DNA from: Sphingobacterium sp. ML3W
Lineage (GTDB): Bacteria; Bacteroidota; Bacteroidia; Sphingobacteriales; Sphingobacteriaceae
Direction of reading: 5' to 3'
Assembly: GCF_000747525.1 (NCBI RefSeq)
Contig: NZ_CP009278.1
Location: 1 to 64,000 of the forward strand
Length of the DNA stretch: 64,000 nt
Part shown: positions 25,293-34,944 of the stretch, one piece after another
How positions within the stretch are numbered: the first letter of the stretch is position 1
Layout of the letters: each line of letters opens with the position of its first letter
Position numbers and translations under genes: made by a program
Notes under the pieces: generated by a model
What the model was told of the DNA's origin: nothing
The model's input: the letters and a program-made list of their open reading frames with translations, nothing else
Database searches by the model: none

Positions 25293-26663
25293 TTATGGTG
25301 CCCAAGTGGGTTTTGAATCAAACCCAAATTCAATTTTTTCAATAATTACAGGCGTTCCTATAGATTGAAAAGAATAACTCCCTCTCTTAGAAGATGTCAG
25401 TAAAAAGTTGAAATCGGGATTATTGATAAAAAAATCTGCTTGTTCTGCGGTGGCCCCTTTAGCCACTAATTCTTCTTTGGATGGTACAGCAAAAGTTACC
25501 GTATGGAATTTTCCTTGATCTTTAAATTCTGCTGTAAGGCCAATTTCCATACCAAAAGACGCAAATTCAGTTTTTTCAATTACTGGCCTTACTTCAAACG
25601 TGTAGGAGTGTTTGGCCGGATCGAATACGTCTAATACATCTGTTGCGGTCATATTTCCCATATTTTTATTTAAATAACTGCCTGCAAAAGTTACCGTTAC
25701 ATATTTAACCCCTTTCAGTTTTGTATCTTCAAAATTTGTATTAAATTCTCCTATTGTACCTGAGTAAACCGGATAGAAATATATTTTTCCAGCTGTTAAA
25801 AAATCCTTATCAGCTTCCTTGTCTCCTCCTTTTAAAAAAGCATAATCATTCATCTTATTAGTCCAGTCGCCAGTCACTAGATTAAATACATTGTTAAAGC
25901 CTGTCCAAAGAACTTCACCTACTACCGCCTTTTGAAAATCTTCCGTATAAGTATAGGCTATATTGTTGCCTACATCTGTTGCATTCCTCAGGTCGATCCG
26001 TACTTCAGTACCAACAACCCTTACAATCCCTGTAAGGCTTTTTATGGAAAAGGGATAAACCGCATTTGCAAAAGCAGCACCTGAGGCAATATTGCTTTTC
26101 ACTTTTCCTGTAGCATCAGTATACTCCAAAATTCCATTGTATTTTCCCTGCCCTGAAAAAGTTCCTTTCCCAATGGTAACCAAGGTACCGTTCCATAAAG
26201 CCGTATTTTTAATCACTTCATCAGCTGTGGTTAGGCGGGCAGTAACAGTTCCTGTACCTATTTTTTTTGCGTTTGCTAACGGAACTTTATCCAATATTAC
26301 TTCGCCATTAGCCTGTATAAGAAATTGGTTGGAAATGGTCACCTCCAATTGGTCGCCAACGGCAAAGGTTTGGGCTGCATCAAACTGAATAATGATACCC
26401 GGCTTATCTGTAGCTTCCTGCAGCACAACCGTTTTGCCATCGATATTTTTACCGCTTACATCAGAAATCACTACCCCGCTGATTTTTTTGGCATCAGGTA
26501 CTTTTACCGATGTGCCTGTACTGAGCGCCTTTAGTTCGGTAAAGGTTATGCTTTTAACCTCCACAGGGGGTGGTGTGGGTTGATTTGCTTTTTTACAAGC
26601 TGCAAGGCCTAGTACCAAACTAGCCGCCAGCATCATTTGTTTCATTGTTCTTGTCGTTTTCAT
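25293..26663 (-). CDS. DUF5689-type lipoprotein
   Basis: 456 residues from MKTTRTMKQMM; a longer frame to 26714 adds 17 lysine-rich residues before a normal lipoprotein signal and is not preferred. The lipobox LGLAAC (near residue 22) indicates export and lipidation. Residues ~35-250 match the DUF5689 style (ELKALSTGTSVKV, ISGVVISDVSGKNIDG, FAVGDQLEVTIS, VPLANAKKIGTG), a pair of OB-like beta domains; the remainder is a beta-rich jelly-roll-like region. It is the last of three lipoprotein genes after an STN-type TBDR, so likely a surface ligand-binding partner. Function unknown. Confidence 0.8.
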   Translation of the reverse strand: MKTTRTMKQMMLAASLVLGLAACKKANQPTPPPVEVKSITFTELKALSTGTSVKVPDAKKISGVVISDVSGKNIDGKTVVLQEATDKPGIIIQFDAAQTFAVGDQLEVTISNQFLIQANGEVILDKVPLANAKKIGTGTVTARLTTADEVIKNTALWNGTLVTIGKGTFSGQGKYNGILEYTDATGKVKSNIASGAAFANAVYPFSIKSLTGIVRVVGTEVRIDLRNATDVGNNIAYTYTEDFQKAVVGEVLWTGFNNVFNLVTGDWTNKMNDYAFLKGGDKEADKDFLTAGKIYFYPVYSGTIGEFNTNFEDTKLKGVKYVTVTFAGSYLNKNMGNMTATDVLDVFDPAKHSYTFEVRPVIEKTEFASFGMEIGLTAEFKDQGKFHTVTFAVPSKEELVAKGATAEQADFFINNPDFNFLLTSSKRGSYSFQSIGTPVIIEKIEFGFDSKPTWAP

Positions 26664-26773
26664 TTTTGTTACTTTTTTTGTGTTTTTTAATTTATTTTTT
26701 TTTTGCAAAGGCATGGCCAGATCTGTGGTTTTACAGAACTATAAACACCAGTTTTTTAGCTATTTATGTATAT

Positions 26774-27691
26774 TTAATACGTTTTTCGGATTACCGCCCT
26801 TAAATTGGCGGGTATGCTTATACTTTGATAAACCAAATTACCACTGGGATCGTTACTTACTGGGATTTTCCTTTTATGTTCTTCCTTAAATCCCTGTAAA
26901 ACAACCACAAACGAATGTCCGCTTTGGGCCGGAATACCAGTTGTCAGTGTTTTTTTATCGCTATTCTTATTGTAAAGATTAAACTGTAAAATACCATCTA
27001 TAGCGCCTGCGGTATCGAGTTTAATATAATCTGTATACTGCCCGAATTCAAAATTCTGCGGAAGGTCATTTGTATTCAGTTTACCATCTCTGGTTTCCAG
27101 ACTCAAACGCAGGGCTCCCACATCCGCACTGAGATGGACAAACCGAACCGCTACTTTTCCATCTGCTACTGCTTTTTCCCGTGATTCTTCCATACTGATT
27201 ACTTTATAGGCAGCAGGTGCATTCTCGTCCGCAAGGGCATCTGCCAGGTAAATACAATGGTGTGTATTAGATTTTAAACTAACTTTTATATCCGCAAGGT
27301 CACTGATGGGATTTATTACCAGTCCTTTGTCGTTTTCGATCATATAGGAAAACAGAAAGCGGTGGTCTCCAGCACGGAAGTCCATATAAAAGGGCTGGTT
27401 TAACTTTCCGCCCGATATTACCGGAAATTCTAATACCCTGCTGTAAGGCACCAGGTTAAAATGTGGCAGGGTAGCATGGTCACCGTTTATATATTGTTTA
27501 TTGTTGGATACGGTGTCTGTAAAAATTCCAATGCCTCCTTTCTGAAAAGCCAGGAAGACATCCGAGGTAGTATAGAAATTTACGGCCGCAGTTCCTTCAG
27601 CTGCATATTGAGCGGAATTAATGGTCTTTTTACAGGAAGCAAACACGCTACCCAGAAAAAGCATTAACCAAAATATTTTTCTTGTTTCCAT
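26774..27691 (-). CDS. DUF4397-type lipoprotein
   Basis: 305 residues with a lipobox (LGSVFASC, Cys near residue 20). The repeated beta-sandwich character and the VRFVHLSADVGALRLSL segment (near residue 185), followed by YTDYIKLDTAGAIDGILQFNL and SGHSFVVVLQG, fit the DUF4397 family of exported binding domains. It sits 38 bases after the 27730 lipoprotein and precedes the DUF5689-type gene. It probably forms part of a surface complex with the TBDR at 29328. No enzymatic residues are evident. Confidence 0.75.
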   Translation of the reverse strand: METRKIFWLMLFLGSVFASCKKTINSAQYAAEGTAAVNFYTTSDVFLAFQKGGIGIFTDTVSNNKQYINGDHATLPHFNLVPYSRVLEFPVISGGKLNQPFYMDFRAGDHRFLFSYMIENDKGLVINPISDLADIKVSLKSNTHHCIYLADALADENAPAAYKVISMEESREKAVADGKVAVRFVHLSADVGALRLSLETRDGKLNTNDLPQNFEFGQYTDYIKLDTAGAIDGILQFNLYNKNSDKKTLTTGIPAQSGHSFVVVLQGFKEEHKRKIPVSNDPSGNLVYQSISIPANLRAVIRKTY

Positions 27692-27729
27692 TAATTTGTT
27701 TTTTACCTTTTGTAAATTTTAATAAATAG

Positions 27730-29292
27730 TTATTGTATTGCCGTTTTAACAATGGCAGTACGCCCATTTGCAGACATATATAGGTTCCCTTCTTCATCAT
27801 AATTCAATAATTCATCTGGGAGCCCTTCTCTTTTGACAGAACCATAATAAGGTTCAAAAGTATAGTCTGCGACATCTGTAGGGCCAGGAGCATATTGATA
27901 CGATTTTTCATGTTTAAAATCCAGCACCATCCATTTTGGGAATCCATATTGCTTGGCAAAATTGCCCGGTTTATTAATAATGGAACCATCAAGGTACTGT
28001 GTAAACAAGAACTGAAGCCGCTGTCCTGGCATTGGCAGGTAACCAAAACCGCTGCCTGTATCCATCGGGTCCCTGTTAAAATTGAGCATCATCCGCATTT
28101 GATTAAATGGACCTGTAAAGCGCACAGGTACCACACGTCCTTCATCCTGAACCACCAAATCTTTACTCTTTAAGCCATTTATCAGACTATATATACCTAG
28201 GCCAGGAGCAAAGCCAACCTCTCCTTGTATAAGAACGATCCGCGTGGAAAAAACATATAAACTGCCCTCTTCAGGTGAAAATCGATACTGTGTTGTACTA
28301 TACTGGGTTTCAGCATTCGAAAAATTATTGCCGGGCATTCCAGAAGTTGCAAACCTTGATTTAAAAATAAATTTCAGCTGCTTGTTTCCGTCATTTATGC
28401 TGGCAATGGCTACAGGTTTCTTTTTGTCATCACCTACTGTTACATATACATTTCCTTTACTATCTGGAAACACGCCCGAAATAATCGTTTTTAAATAGAT
28501 GATATCCCCTTCATAAGGAGCTTCAAGCGAATTAGAACTATTTAGAGTGGTCAGTACTTTTGAAGAAAGAACCGCTTTGCAGAACCTATAACCTTGAGGT
28601 GTCTGAACCGAAAACCAGGCATTTTCACCTTTTGGATCAACCCCTCCCGCTATAAAATCATTAATGATAAAGGAGCCATTCTGGTCTGTAGTCAATTGAG
28701 CTTGTGTCAATAAGGTAATTATTTGACCGTCCTTTTTAATCAGTTGTATACTTTTTGATGGCGCATCAAATACATACAGGTCTCCTTTTCCGTTAATGCA
28801 GTGCAAAAATACATTTGAATTACTACTCATGGTTACATGGTCGACGATCTTTAAAGGTGTATTGAAGCTTCCCTGACCAGCTAAAGCATATATTTCAATA
28901 CTAGCTCCATCTATACTATTGCCTCCTGTAGTAATTTTAACCCGGCGATTGGCGCCTATACCCATTTTTTCGGTAATAATGACTTTAGCAATGTCCATTA
29001 TTTCTTTTGTAAAAGTAGGATAGCTGCCTCCCGTATAAGAAACGGTGTCAGTTTCCACGATCTGCGCATCCACCTCTCCAACCTGGATTTTAAGATTATT
29101 TTGTGGTTGCAGACGCCCAACGATGGTCATGGTATCCCCGATGCCATAGGCAGGCAGATAGGCGAAATTCGGTTGGTTATTTATCTGCGGCAATTCATCC
29201 AATCTGGTCTTAAAATCATCTGTTTTTTTGCAGGCACTAAACACCAATAAGGCAAAGCAGCAATACAAAAAATTATAAAATTTACTTTTCAT
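27730..29292 (-). CDS. IPT/beta-propeller-like lipoprotein
   Basis: 520 residues with lipobox LLVFSAC (Cys near residue 20). Residues ~40-135 look like an IPT/TIG-type immunoglobulin domain (IGDTMTIVGRLQPQNN, VKITTGGNS). From ~140 on, repeated strands with 'DLYVFD', 'NVYVTVGDD' and 'GSLYVFS' and a closing 'EGNLYMSANGRTAIVK' suggest an NHL-like beta-propeller. It directly follows the TBDR gene (35 bases), in the position SusD-like proteins usually occupy, but shows no SusD features. A role as the TBDR's surface lid or binding partner is inferred. Confidence 0.7.
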   Translation of the reverse strand: MKSKFYNFLYCCFALLVFSACKKTDDFKTRLDELPQINNQPNFAYLPAYGIGDTMTIVGRLQPQNNLKIQVGEVDAQIVETDTVSYTGGSYPTFTKEIMDIAKVIITEKMGIGANRRVKITTGGNSIDGASIEIYALAGQGSFNTPLKIVDHVTMSSNSNVFLHCINGKGDLYVFDAPSKSIQLIKKDGQIITLLTQAQLTTDQNGSFIINDFIAGGVDPKGENAWFSVQTPQGYRFCKAVLSSKVLTTLNSSNSLEAPYEGDIIYLKTIISGVFPDSKGNVYVTVGDDKKKPVAIASINDGNKQLKFIFKSRFATSGMPGNNFSNAETQYSTTQYRFSPEEGSLYVFSTRIVLIQGEVGFAPGLGIYSLINGLKSKDLVVQDEGRVVPVRFTGPFNQMRMMLNFNRDPMDTGSGFGYLPMPGQRLQFLFTQYLDGSIINKPGNFAKQYGFPKWMVLDFKHEKSYQYAPGPTDVADYTFEPYYGSVKREGLPDELLNYDEEGNLYMSANGRTAIVKTAIQ

Positions 29293-29327
29293 TATCTTAT
29301 TTTAAATCTTCTTTAATTTTTTACGCG

Positions 29328-32300
29328 TTAAAAGGAATACAGAAAAGAGAGTATAAAGTGTCGGTCTGATTTATATTCATTAGAAATCATATCCCCGCTT
29401 ACGACGTATTTATTTATGACTAAATCCTTATTCTCAAAAGTTGGCGGAGTAAAAACAGCTTTTTCATATTTAAATGTAAAGTTCTCATCTTCCACCATAC
29501 GGATAGGCTGGTTCAGAATGTTCTGTATACTAAACTTAAGTTGCATACTTTTAACTATTCGCTGCGTAATAGAAAAATCAAAGGAGCTGCGTTTCAATTC
29601 GATCAGACTTCCCTGATTTCCCGTTACGGGAAATTTATTATCGGGGCCTACCGGCTTAAAGGGCACACCATTTGCAGCGGCATAAAGTCTGGGGCCAATC
29701 TGGTTAAAGGTAATCGCTGCCTTTGTACCGCTTGCAGCATTGTCATAATGCAAACCCAGGTTATAAGAATAGGGCGCCTGACCTTGTAACTGACGGGTAA
29801 AATGTGGATTTAATCCAGGGTCAGTATTTTTATTGCCTGATAAAGTATCCAGATCTTTTGTGGCTTTACTGTTGATCAGGGTAAGATTTCCTATAAATGA
29901 CAGGTTTCTGAATAAATCTAAAGGAATAAAATCAAGGCTTTTACGCAGATCAATCTCTAAACCTTTTATGGTTGCCCTGCTGGCATTTGCATAACTGATG
30001 TGCGAAGGACCACTGCCCAAAAACAGATTCCGGTAAATCATACGTTCTATAGGATTGGCGATTTCCTTATAAAAGGCGCCAATACTTACTGATTCGCTCT
30101 TCGCGTTGTTTTTCGGGTACCATTCTGCCCGCAGATCGTAATTGTTTACACTGGCAGAAATCAAATCATTGTTACCCTTTATATACTGATTATTGATATA
30201 ATCGAGTTCGGTATAGGGAGAGAGTTCCCTGAATTCTGGGCGGTTTACCGTTTTACCATAAGCCGTTCTAAACACCAAAGACTGATTTGGCCGATAACCA
30301 ATATTCAGGGATGGTAAATAACTGGTCGTTTTATTATCGACCATTACGGGTACGTTTACCCCACCTGGTGCATCGTACATATTCGGCGGCGTAGCTCCGG
30401 CTACCTTTTGCCGGTTGTATTCAACACGTAAACCGCCATAAATATCCAATTTACCATCAAAAGGCAATAAACTTAAAGCAGCATAACCGGCATTGTTTTG
30501 TTCAGAAGCGGTATAAGCATCACTTCCACTTGTACGATCAAATACCTTCAGGCCGCTACCATTATCTTTCAAATAATCGGTACTCCATACTTTACCTAGT
30601 TCCTGTTCTTTCCAGAACACCAAATTATAATCAATATAATTGCCGTTTCCGCCAATATCCTGAACATCGGTATAGCCCATACTGTTTAGATCTCCCTCAT
30701 TTAGGGTATACACCCGTCTAAACAATGTCCTTTCTTTCCATTGCTGGTAAGTTCCGGCCTTAAAGGTGATCCAGTTTTTAACTTTCCAGGTATAATCCGC
30801 AGAACCGTTATAAACCTTTTCTATATTGCGGGTCCAAAGTCTTGATACCATTCCTTTTTCCAGACCGTTATCTGCATTCTCTACACCGGGTGTAGGGCGG
30901 TATGCAGCTACCCAGTTCAGTGCCTGAGTGCCTGGTAACAAATTAAAATAGTCATGGCGGTTGTACTGCAGGCGTATTTGCCGCTGATCGGGTAATTCAA
31001 GCCGGCTATAGGTAAGTCCACCATTCCATTCCAGGTGTTGCTTTCCTTTTTGGAAATAGTGGCTTCCGCCTAAATTTCCTGAATATAAAAAGCGCTGCGT
31101 ATAAGAAAGAACAATATTTCTGTCCTGTGTACGGTAATTTACAGGAAGATCTGTCCATATCGCTATACCGGTTTGGCTACCGTCGTCAATCAGGTGCTGA
31201 TCGGTTTTTGTATTTCTTATTACGGTAGCACTCTGGCCTTGCTGTAATATAAAATTTTTGAAGACCAGTTTACTGCTGTCTCTTAATTTAAAACTAAAAT
31301 TCTGCAAAAGGTTAAGCTGAGCCGCCTGTGTGGCTTGAGTTTCCTTGTGAAACTGATAACTTCTAACGGCATCACTGCTAAAATAACTATTGGCCCGTGC
31401 TACGTCAGTTTGTTGACTTTCATTTTTGTAACTTAAGGAGGTCAGCATTCCTAATCTTTTATTTCCTATTTTAAAGGAATCATAATAATTGGCTGTAACC
31501 TGTAGCATAGGCAACGCGGTTTTAAACCCATATTGTAAATGAGGGCTAAAGCTTTGCGCATACTGTTGCTGGCTGATTTGAGCTTTGGTAAAATTGCCAT
31601 AGCCCGGTACTGTAGCAGGAAGTTTTCTTAAACCTCCATCAAAGCCCAGAAAATCTGTACTACTCCCCTGATAAGTTTGAAACTTATCCTTGAAAGTGGT
31701 ATTAGGCCGTACCCCCATCTGCACCTCAATGTCAAAATGCTTCACGTTTACGGCATCCTTAGTAAAGATCTTTACTGCGCCACCTGTCATATCGCCCATC
31801 AGATCAGGCGCCGGGGATTTATAAACCATAATACGGTCAATTACCCGGCTCGGGATCAAATCCATAGAGAAAGCTCTTGAATATAATTCTGTTGATGGGG
31901 CTATGTTCCCGTTCAGGTAGGTCATATTATATCTTTCATTCATTCCGCGGATGATGATGAACTTATCGTCCTTTACCGTTACTCCAGATATTTTTTTGAC
32001 TACTTCGGCTGCATTACGATCGGCACTCATAGAGATCTGCTGGGAAGAAATACCACTAACCACCGATTGGGACATTTTGATTTCCTGTAATACCTGTTTA
32101 TCCGATGTATGTGCCACCGGTGCTCTTCTTTTACCCACCCCACTTACCACTACCTCGTTCAAAAAATTTGAACCCTGCATTTTGACATCATAGGAGGTTT
32201 CTTTACCTTCTTTGATCTCTACCTGAACTTTTTCGGTGGTATAACTAATATAGGACACCTGTAAGGTATACTTACCTGCGGGAATATTCGCGAATTTATA

Positions 32301-32759
32301 ATGGCCACTATTATCAGAGGTTAGCCCCTTATTCAATTCTATAATACGAACCGATGCCCCAGGTAGCGGTTGGGAGGTTTCAAATTCAACGATGCGGCCT
32401 TTAATTGTTCCGGGGCTGCTTTGACCGGCTGCTACGTTTGGGGATTTTGGCAGACTTAGTGTAATATAAACCCCATTGATTTCATAAGAAAGCCCATAGG
32501 TTGATTTCATCAATTCTAACGCTTCTTTTACGCTGATTGCTGTCGCCTTTGTTTTAACAGGTGCAGCCAACTTTGCGTTGATGGCTTCTCCGAAATTAAA
32601 TCTTACTCCGGCCTGTTCCTTGACCGCCGATACAATTTTCAACCCAGTTAGGCTTTCTTCCGGCAACTTTAATTTTTTATCCAGTATCTGCGCTGCGGCA
32701 GTATTAAAAGTTAAAAGTGTAATCAGAAAAACATATAAATATGTTAGTTTTTGTTTCAT
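29328..32759 (-). CDS. TonB-dependent receptor with STN signalling domain
   Basis: 1143 residues from MKQKLTYLY; a 10-residue longer start at 32789 lacks a signal-peptide-like beginning. The signal peptide (1-24) is followed by an STN/secretin-like domain (about 30-105: VRFNFGEAINAKL, LELMKSTYGLSYEINGVYI), a carboxypeptidase-like beta domain (about 120-205) and a plug (about 225-360: IIIRGMNERYNMTYLNG, LMGDMTGGAVKIFTKD), then a large barrel ending YSF. The STN domain is the hallmark of receptors that signal through FecR to an ECF sigma factor, and both are encoded upstream. Ligand unknown; iron is only one possibility. Confidence 0.9.
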   Translation of the reverse strand: MKQKLTYLYVFLITLLTFNTAAAQILDKKLKLPEESLTGLKIVSAVKEQAGVRFNFGEAINAKLAAPVKTKATAISVKEALELMKSTYGLSYEINGVYITLSLPKSPNVAAGQSSPGTIKGRIVEFETSQPLPGASVRIIELNKGLTSDNSGHYKFANIPAGKYTLQVSYISYTTEKVQVEIKEGKETSYDVKMQGSNFLNEVVVSGVGKRRAPVAHTSDKQVLQEIKMSQSVVSGISSQQISMSADRNAAEVVKKISGVTVKDDKFIIIRGMNERYNMTYLNGNIAPSTELYSRAFSMDLIPSRVIDRIMVYKSPAPDLMGDMTGGAVKIFTKDAVNVKHFDIEVQMGVRPNTTFKDKFQTYQGSSTDFLGFDGGLRKLPATVPGYGNFTKAQISQQQYAQSFSPHLQYGFKTALPMLQVTANYYDSFKIGNKRLGMLTSLSYKNESQQTDVARANSYFSSDAVRSYQFHKETQATQAAQLNLLQNFSFKLRDSSKLVFKNFILQQGQSATVIRNTKTDQHLIDDGSQTGIAIWTDLPVNYRTQDRNIVLSYTQRFLYSGNLGGSHYFQKGKQHLEWNGGLTYSRLELPDQRQIRLQYNRHDYFNLLPGTQALNWVAAYRPTPGVENADNGLEKGMVSRLWTRNIEKVYNGSADYTWKVKNWITFKAGTYQQWKERTLFRRVYTLNEGDLNSMGYTDVQDIGGNGNYIDYNLVFWKEQELGKVWSTDYLKDNGSGLKVFDRTSGSDAYTASEQNNAGYAALSLLPFDGKLDIYGGLRVEYNRQKVAGATPPNMYDAPGGVNVPVMVDNKTTSYLPSLNIGYRPNQSLVFRTAYGKTVNRPEFRELSPYTELDYINNQYIKGNNDLISASVNNYDLRAEWYPKNNAKSESVSIGAFYKEIANPIERMIYRNLFLGSGPSHISYANASRATIKGLEIDLRKSLDFIPLDLFRNLSFIGNLTLINSKATKDLDTLSGNKNTDPGLNPHFTRQLQGQAPYSYNLGLHYDNAASGTKAAITFNQIGPRLYAAANGVPFKPVGPDNKFPVTGNQGSLIELKRSSFDFSITQRIVKSMQLKFSIQNILNQPIRMVEDENFTFKYEKAVFTPPTFENKDLVINKYVVSGDMISNEYKSDRHFILSFLYSF

Positions 32760-32877
32760 ATTTGCATTAAATAATAGATAAGGGTTCAAAAACCCACTTG
32801 TTTATTTGTATTGACTGACGCATTCAGTTTGATATTCAAACCATCTTCTTGGTAGCAGCGCGGTTTCCTTTTTACAA

Positions 32878-33888
32878 TTAATCCCTTTCCATCCCCCTTT
32901 CCTTTATCATGACCTGTTTATCTTTGATCGTATAACCGAAATTCGCAGATTTGGATAACATATTTAAAACAGAGGTAACTTGAAGGTCTTTAAAACTAAT
33001 GGTCACCTTTTGCCTTAATATTAATGGATTACTTGTCCTGATATTTATGCCATACCATTTTTCAAGGTCGTATATAATTGTACCCAACGATGTCTGGTCA
33101 TAGTCTAATTCTCCATTTAACCAACCGATGGTTCCGACTGCATGAACAGGGCTGACGTTGAATTGCCCGGTCTTTGTGCTGAACCGGATTTGTTGGTCGG
33201 GCGTTAACTGGGCTATTTCTTTACCAATATGGCTTACGCTAATCTTTCCGCTATGGAGCGTAATGATATTTTCGGCAGCTATGGTCGATGCATTAATTTC
33301 AAACGACGTACCTAATACCCTGGTCGTTAATCCCTGCGCACTTACATAAAAAGGCTTGGCCCTGTTATGGTTTACCTGGAAGAATGCACGTCCTAAAAGT
33401 TTAACCTGCCTGTCCGTTTTGTTAAAATCAGCTGCGATACTAAGCACTGACCCGGGGAATAAAATAACGGTACTGCTGTCCGCCAGTTTAACTGTCCTGA
33501 TATTCCCCGCTCCTGCGCGCATCTCGTTCCAGGCTAATTCTGTGGAGTCCATATTTGTCGTTTTCCCTTTGAACAGGAAAAGCACGACACTGCTCATAAC
33601 CAAAAAGGCGACTGCCGCTGCATACGCATACCACCTTTTATGCGGTATTCTTTTTATAGGATAAGCCTGTTGCTTTGCTTCCAGCTTATTCCATAATCGG
33701 TCAAGTTCTCCTTGGGTAATGTTGGGATCATGCTCGCCGAACAAATCTGGGAAAGCCATACGAAGGCAGGCCTCTACATATTCCTTATCCGTATTCATGG
33801 CAAGGTAGATTTTAACCGCCTTTTCTTCATCCGGCGGGCATTGTCCCCGGAAAAATCTGATGAGCATTTCTTCGCTTGGTCTGTTCAT
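32878..33888 (-). CDS. FecR-family anti-sigma factor
   Basis: 336 residues: a cytoplasmic N-terminal ~80 with the sigma-binding region, one transmembrane helix (about 87-107: AAAVAFLVMSSVVLFLF), a FecR periplasmic domain (about 125-235: RTVKLADSSTVILFPGSVL, GRAFFQVNHNRAKPFYV, VLGTSFEIN) and a C-terminal STN-like DUF4974 domain (about 260-330). It transmits the TBDR's ligand-bound state across the inner membrane to the ECF sigma factor at 34217. It lies 118 bases upstream of the TBDR and 328 bases downstream of the sigma gene, with a terminator between. Confidence 0.93.
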   Translation of the reverse strand: MNRPSEEMLIRFFRGQCPPDEEKAVKIYLAMNTDKEYVEACLRMAFPDLFGEHDPNITQGELDRLWNKLEAKQQAYPIKRIPHKRWYAYAAAVAFLVMSSVVLFLFKGKTTNMDSTELAWNEMRAGAGNIRTVKLADSSTVILFPGSVLSIAADFNKTDRQVKLLGRAFFQVNHNRAKPFYVSAQGLTTRVLGTSFEINASTIAAENIITLHSGKISVSHIGKEIAQLTPDQQIRFSTKTGQFNVSPVHAVGTIGWLNGELDYDQTSLGTIIYDLEKWYGINIRTSNPLILRQKVTISFKDLQVTSVLNMLSKSANFGYTIKDKQVMIKERGMERD

Positions 33889-34129
33889 TTGACACTTGTT
33901 TTTCTTCTTATCATTTTTTTAAGACGTAACTATATTTAAGCCCTCTATCTATAAAGACGTAAGTTTTATACCCAAACAGCTATGCCCTAAAAAAAAAATA
34001 ATATCACGGTCGTTTTTAGTTAACATTACGTTAACACAAAACCTTAAACAAAGCACCATTTTCCACAAGTGAACCATCGAAACAACAACCATTTATACTT
34101 TAATTTCAAGAATAAAGGGGGTGTTAATG
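33889..34129. promoter_or_regulatory. upstream region of fecR with paired GTTAAC sites
   Basis: This 241-base gap holds two GTTAAC palindromes (34019-34024 and 34030-34035), spaced 11 bases centre to centre, i.e. one helical turn, about 135 bases upstream of the FecR start. It is the likely place for the sigma-dependent promoter of the fecR-TBDR-lipoprotein operon. No -7 box of housekeeping type stands out. Confidence 0.35.
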
Positions 34130-34165
34130 AAAAATAACGAACAGGCATAGCTGTTCGTTATTTTT
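34130..34165. terminator. strong bidirectional terminator after the sigma gene
   Basis: A perfect 15-bp stem (34130-34144 pairing with 34151-34165; AACGAACAG / CTGTTCGTT at its core) closes a 6-base GCATAG loop, with A and T runs forming the base. It separates the sigma gene from fecR, so they are separate transcripts. Confidence 0.9.
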
Positions 34166-34216
34166 ATTTGAAAATGAAATGAATAATGAAACTGGCAGGA
34201 AATGAAAAATAAACGC

Positions 34217-34804
34217 TTATGCTATTACAGTAGCAGATGCGACCAGCATAATTAGTGGCAAGACTTCCGCGTATTCGCTCATATCGTCACGGATGATTTT
34301 CATCGCAGATTTGATGTGGTTGTTCACCGTATTGACACTGATGTTGTTCTCTTGGGCGATCTGCTGATGGGTCAATCCCTGCTCACGACTCATCAGGAAT
34401 ACTTCTCGCCGCTTTTCGGGCAGTTTATTTACTGCTTCCATATAAATACCTTGCAGTTCTTTAAACGATAATTCAGGATGATCGATACTACCCAGTTGAT
34501 CCAGCGGAACGGTTTCAATATCTTTGGTTTCTAAAATGTTCTTGCGGTGGTAATCGGCAACCTGGTTTCTTAAAACAGTAAAAATATATCTTTCAAATTC
34601 CTCCACCTGCAACAGCTTTTTTCTATGCTGCCAAATGTTCAACAATATATTCATAACGATTTCTTCGCAGTCTTCGCCCTGCTTTACAGACTTTAAACAG
34701 GAAGGAAATAACTTGGGGTAGTAATAGTCAAAGATGCTTTTATAAACACTGTCATTGCCATTAAGCCAATCTGCTATATGTTCCTCAATGATTTTTCTTG
34801 CCAT
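34217..34804 (-). CDS. ECF-type RNA polymerase sigma factor
   Basis: 195 residues with sigma region 2 (about 15-80: YYPKLFPSCLKSVKQGEDCEEIV, HRKKLLQ) and region 4 HTH (about 125-180: LPEKRREVFLMSREQGLTHQQIA, ISVNTVNNHIKSAM), plus a short hydrophobic tail (LPLIMLVASATVIA). It recruits core polymerase to the promoter of the neighbouring fecR-TBDR-lipoprotein operon when released by FecR. It has its own promoter: TACTTTTG lies 30 bases upstream on the minus strand. Intact and typical length for Bacteroidota FecI-like sigma factors. Confidence 0.94.
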   Translation of the reverse strand: MARKIIEEHIADWLNGNDSVYKSIFDYYYPKLFPSCLKSVKQGEDCEEIVMNILLNIWQHRKKLLQVEEFERYIFTVLRNQVADYHRKNILETKDIETVPLDQLGSIDHPELSFKELQGIYMEAVNKLPEKRREVFLMSREQGLTHQQIAQENNISVNTVNNHIKSAMKIIRDDMSEYAEVLPLIMLVASATVIA

Positions 34805-34833
34805 GGTTGTTTACCCTGATTATTTATACAATA

Positions 34834-34841
34834 CAAAAGTA
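34834..34841 (-). promoter_or_regulatory. -7 promoter element of the ECF sigma gene
   Basis: Reads TACTTTTG on the minus strand (consensus TAnnTTTG), 30 bases upstream of the sigma start at 34804. Suggests housekeeping-sigma expression. Confidence 0.55.
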
Positions 34842-34944
34842 TTCATATTAGTATTAAATTAATGTTATCATATACGGAGTCCAAGTGCAGAACTGATCAA
34901 TTTAGCCCGAAATCAGATGTTAAGTTCAAAAGTACAAGGCAGAT

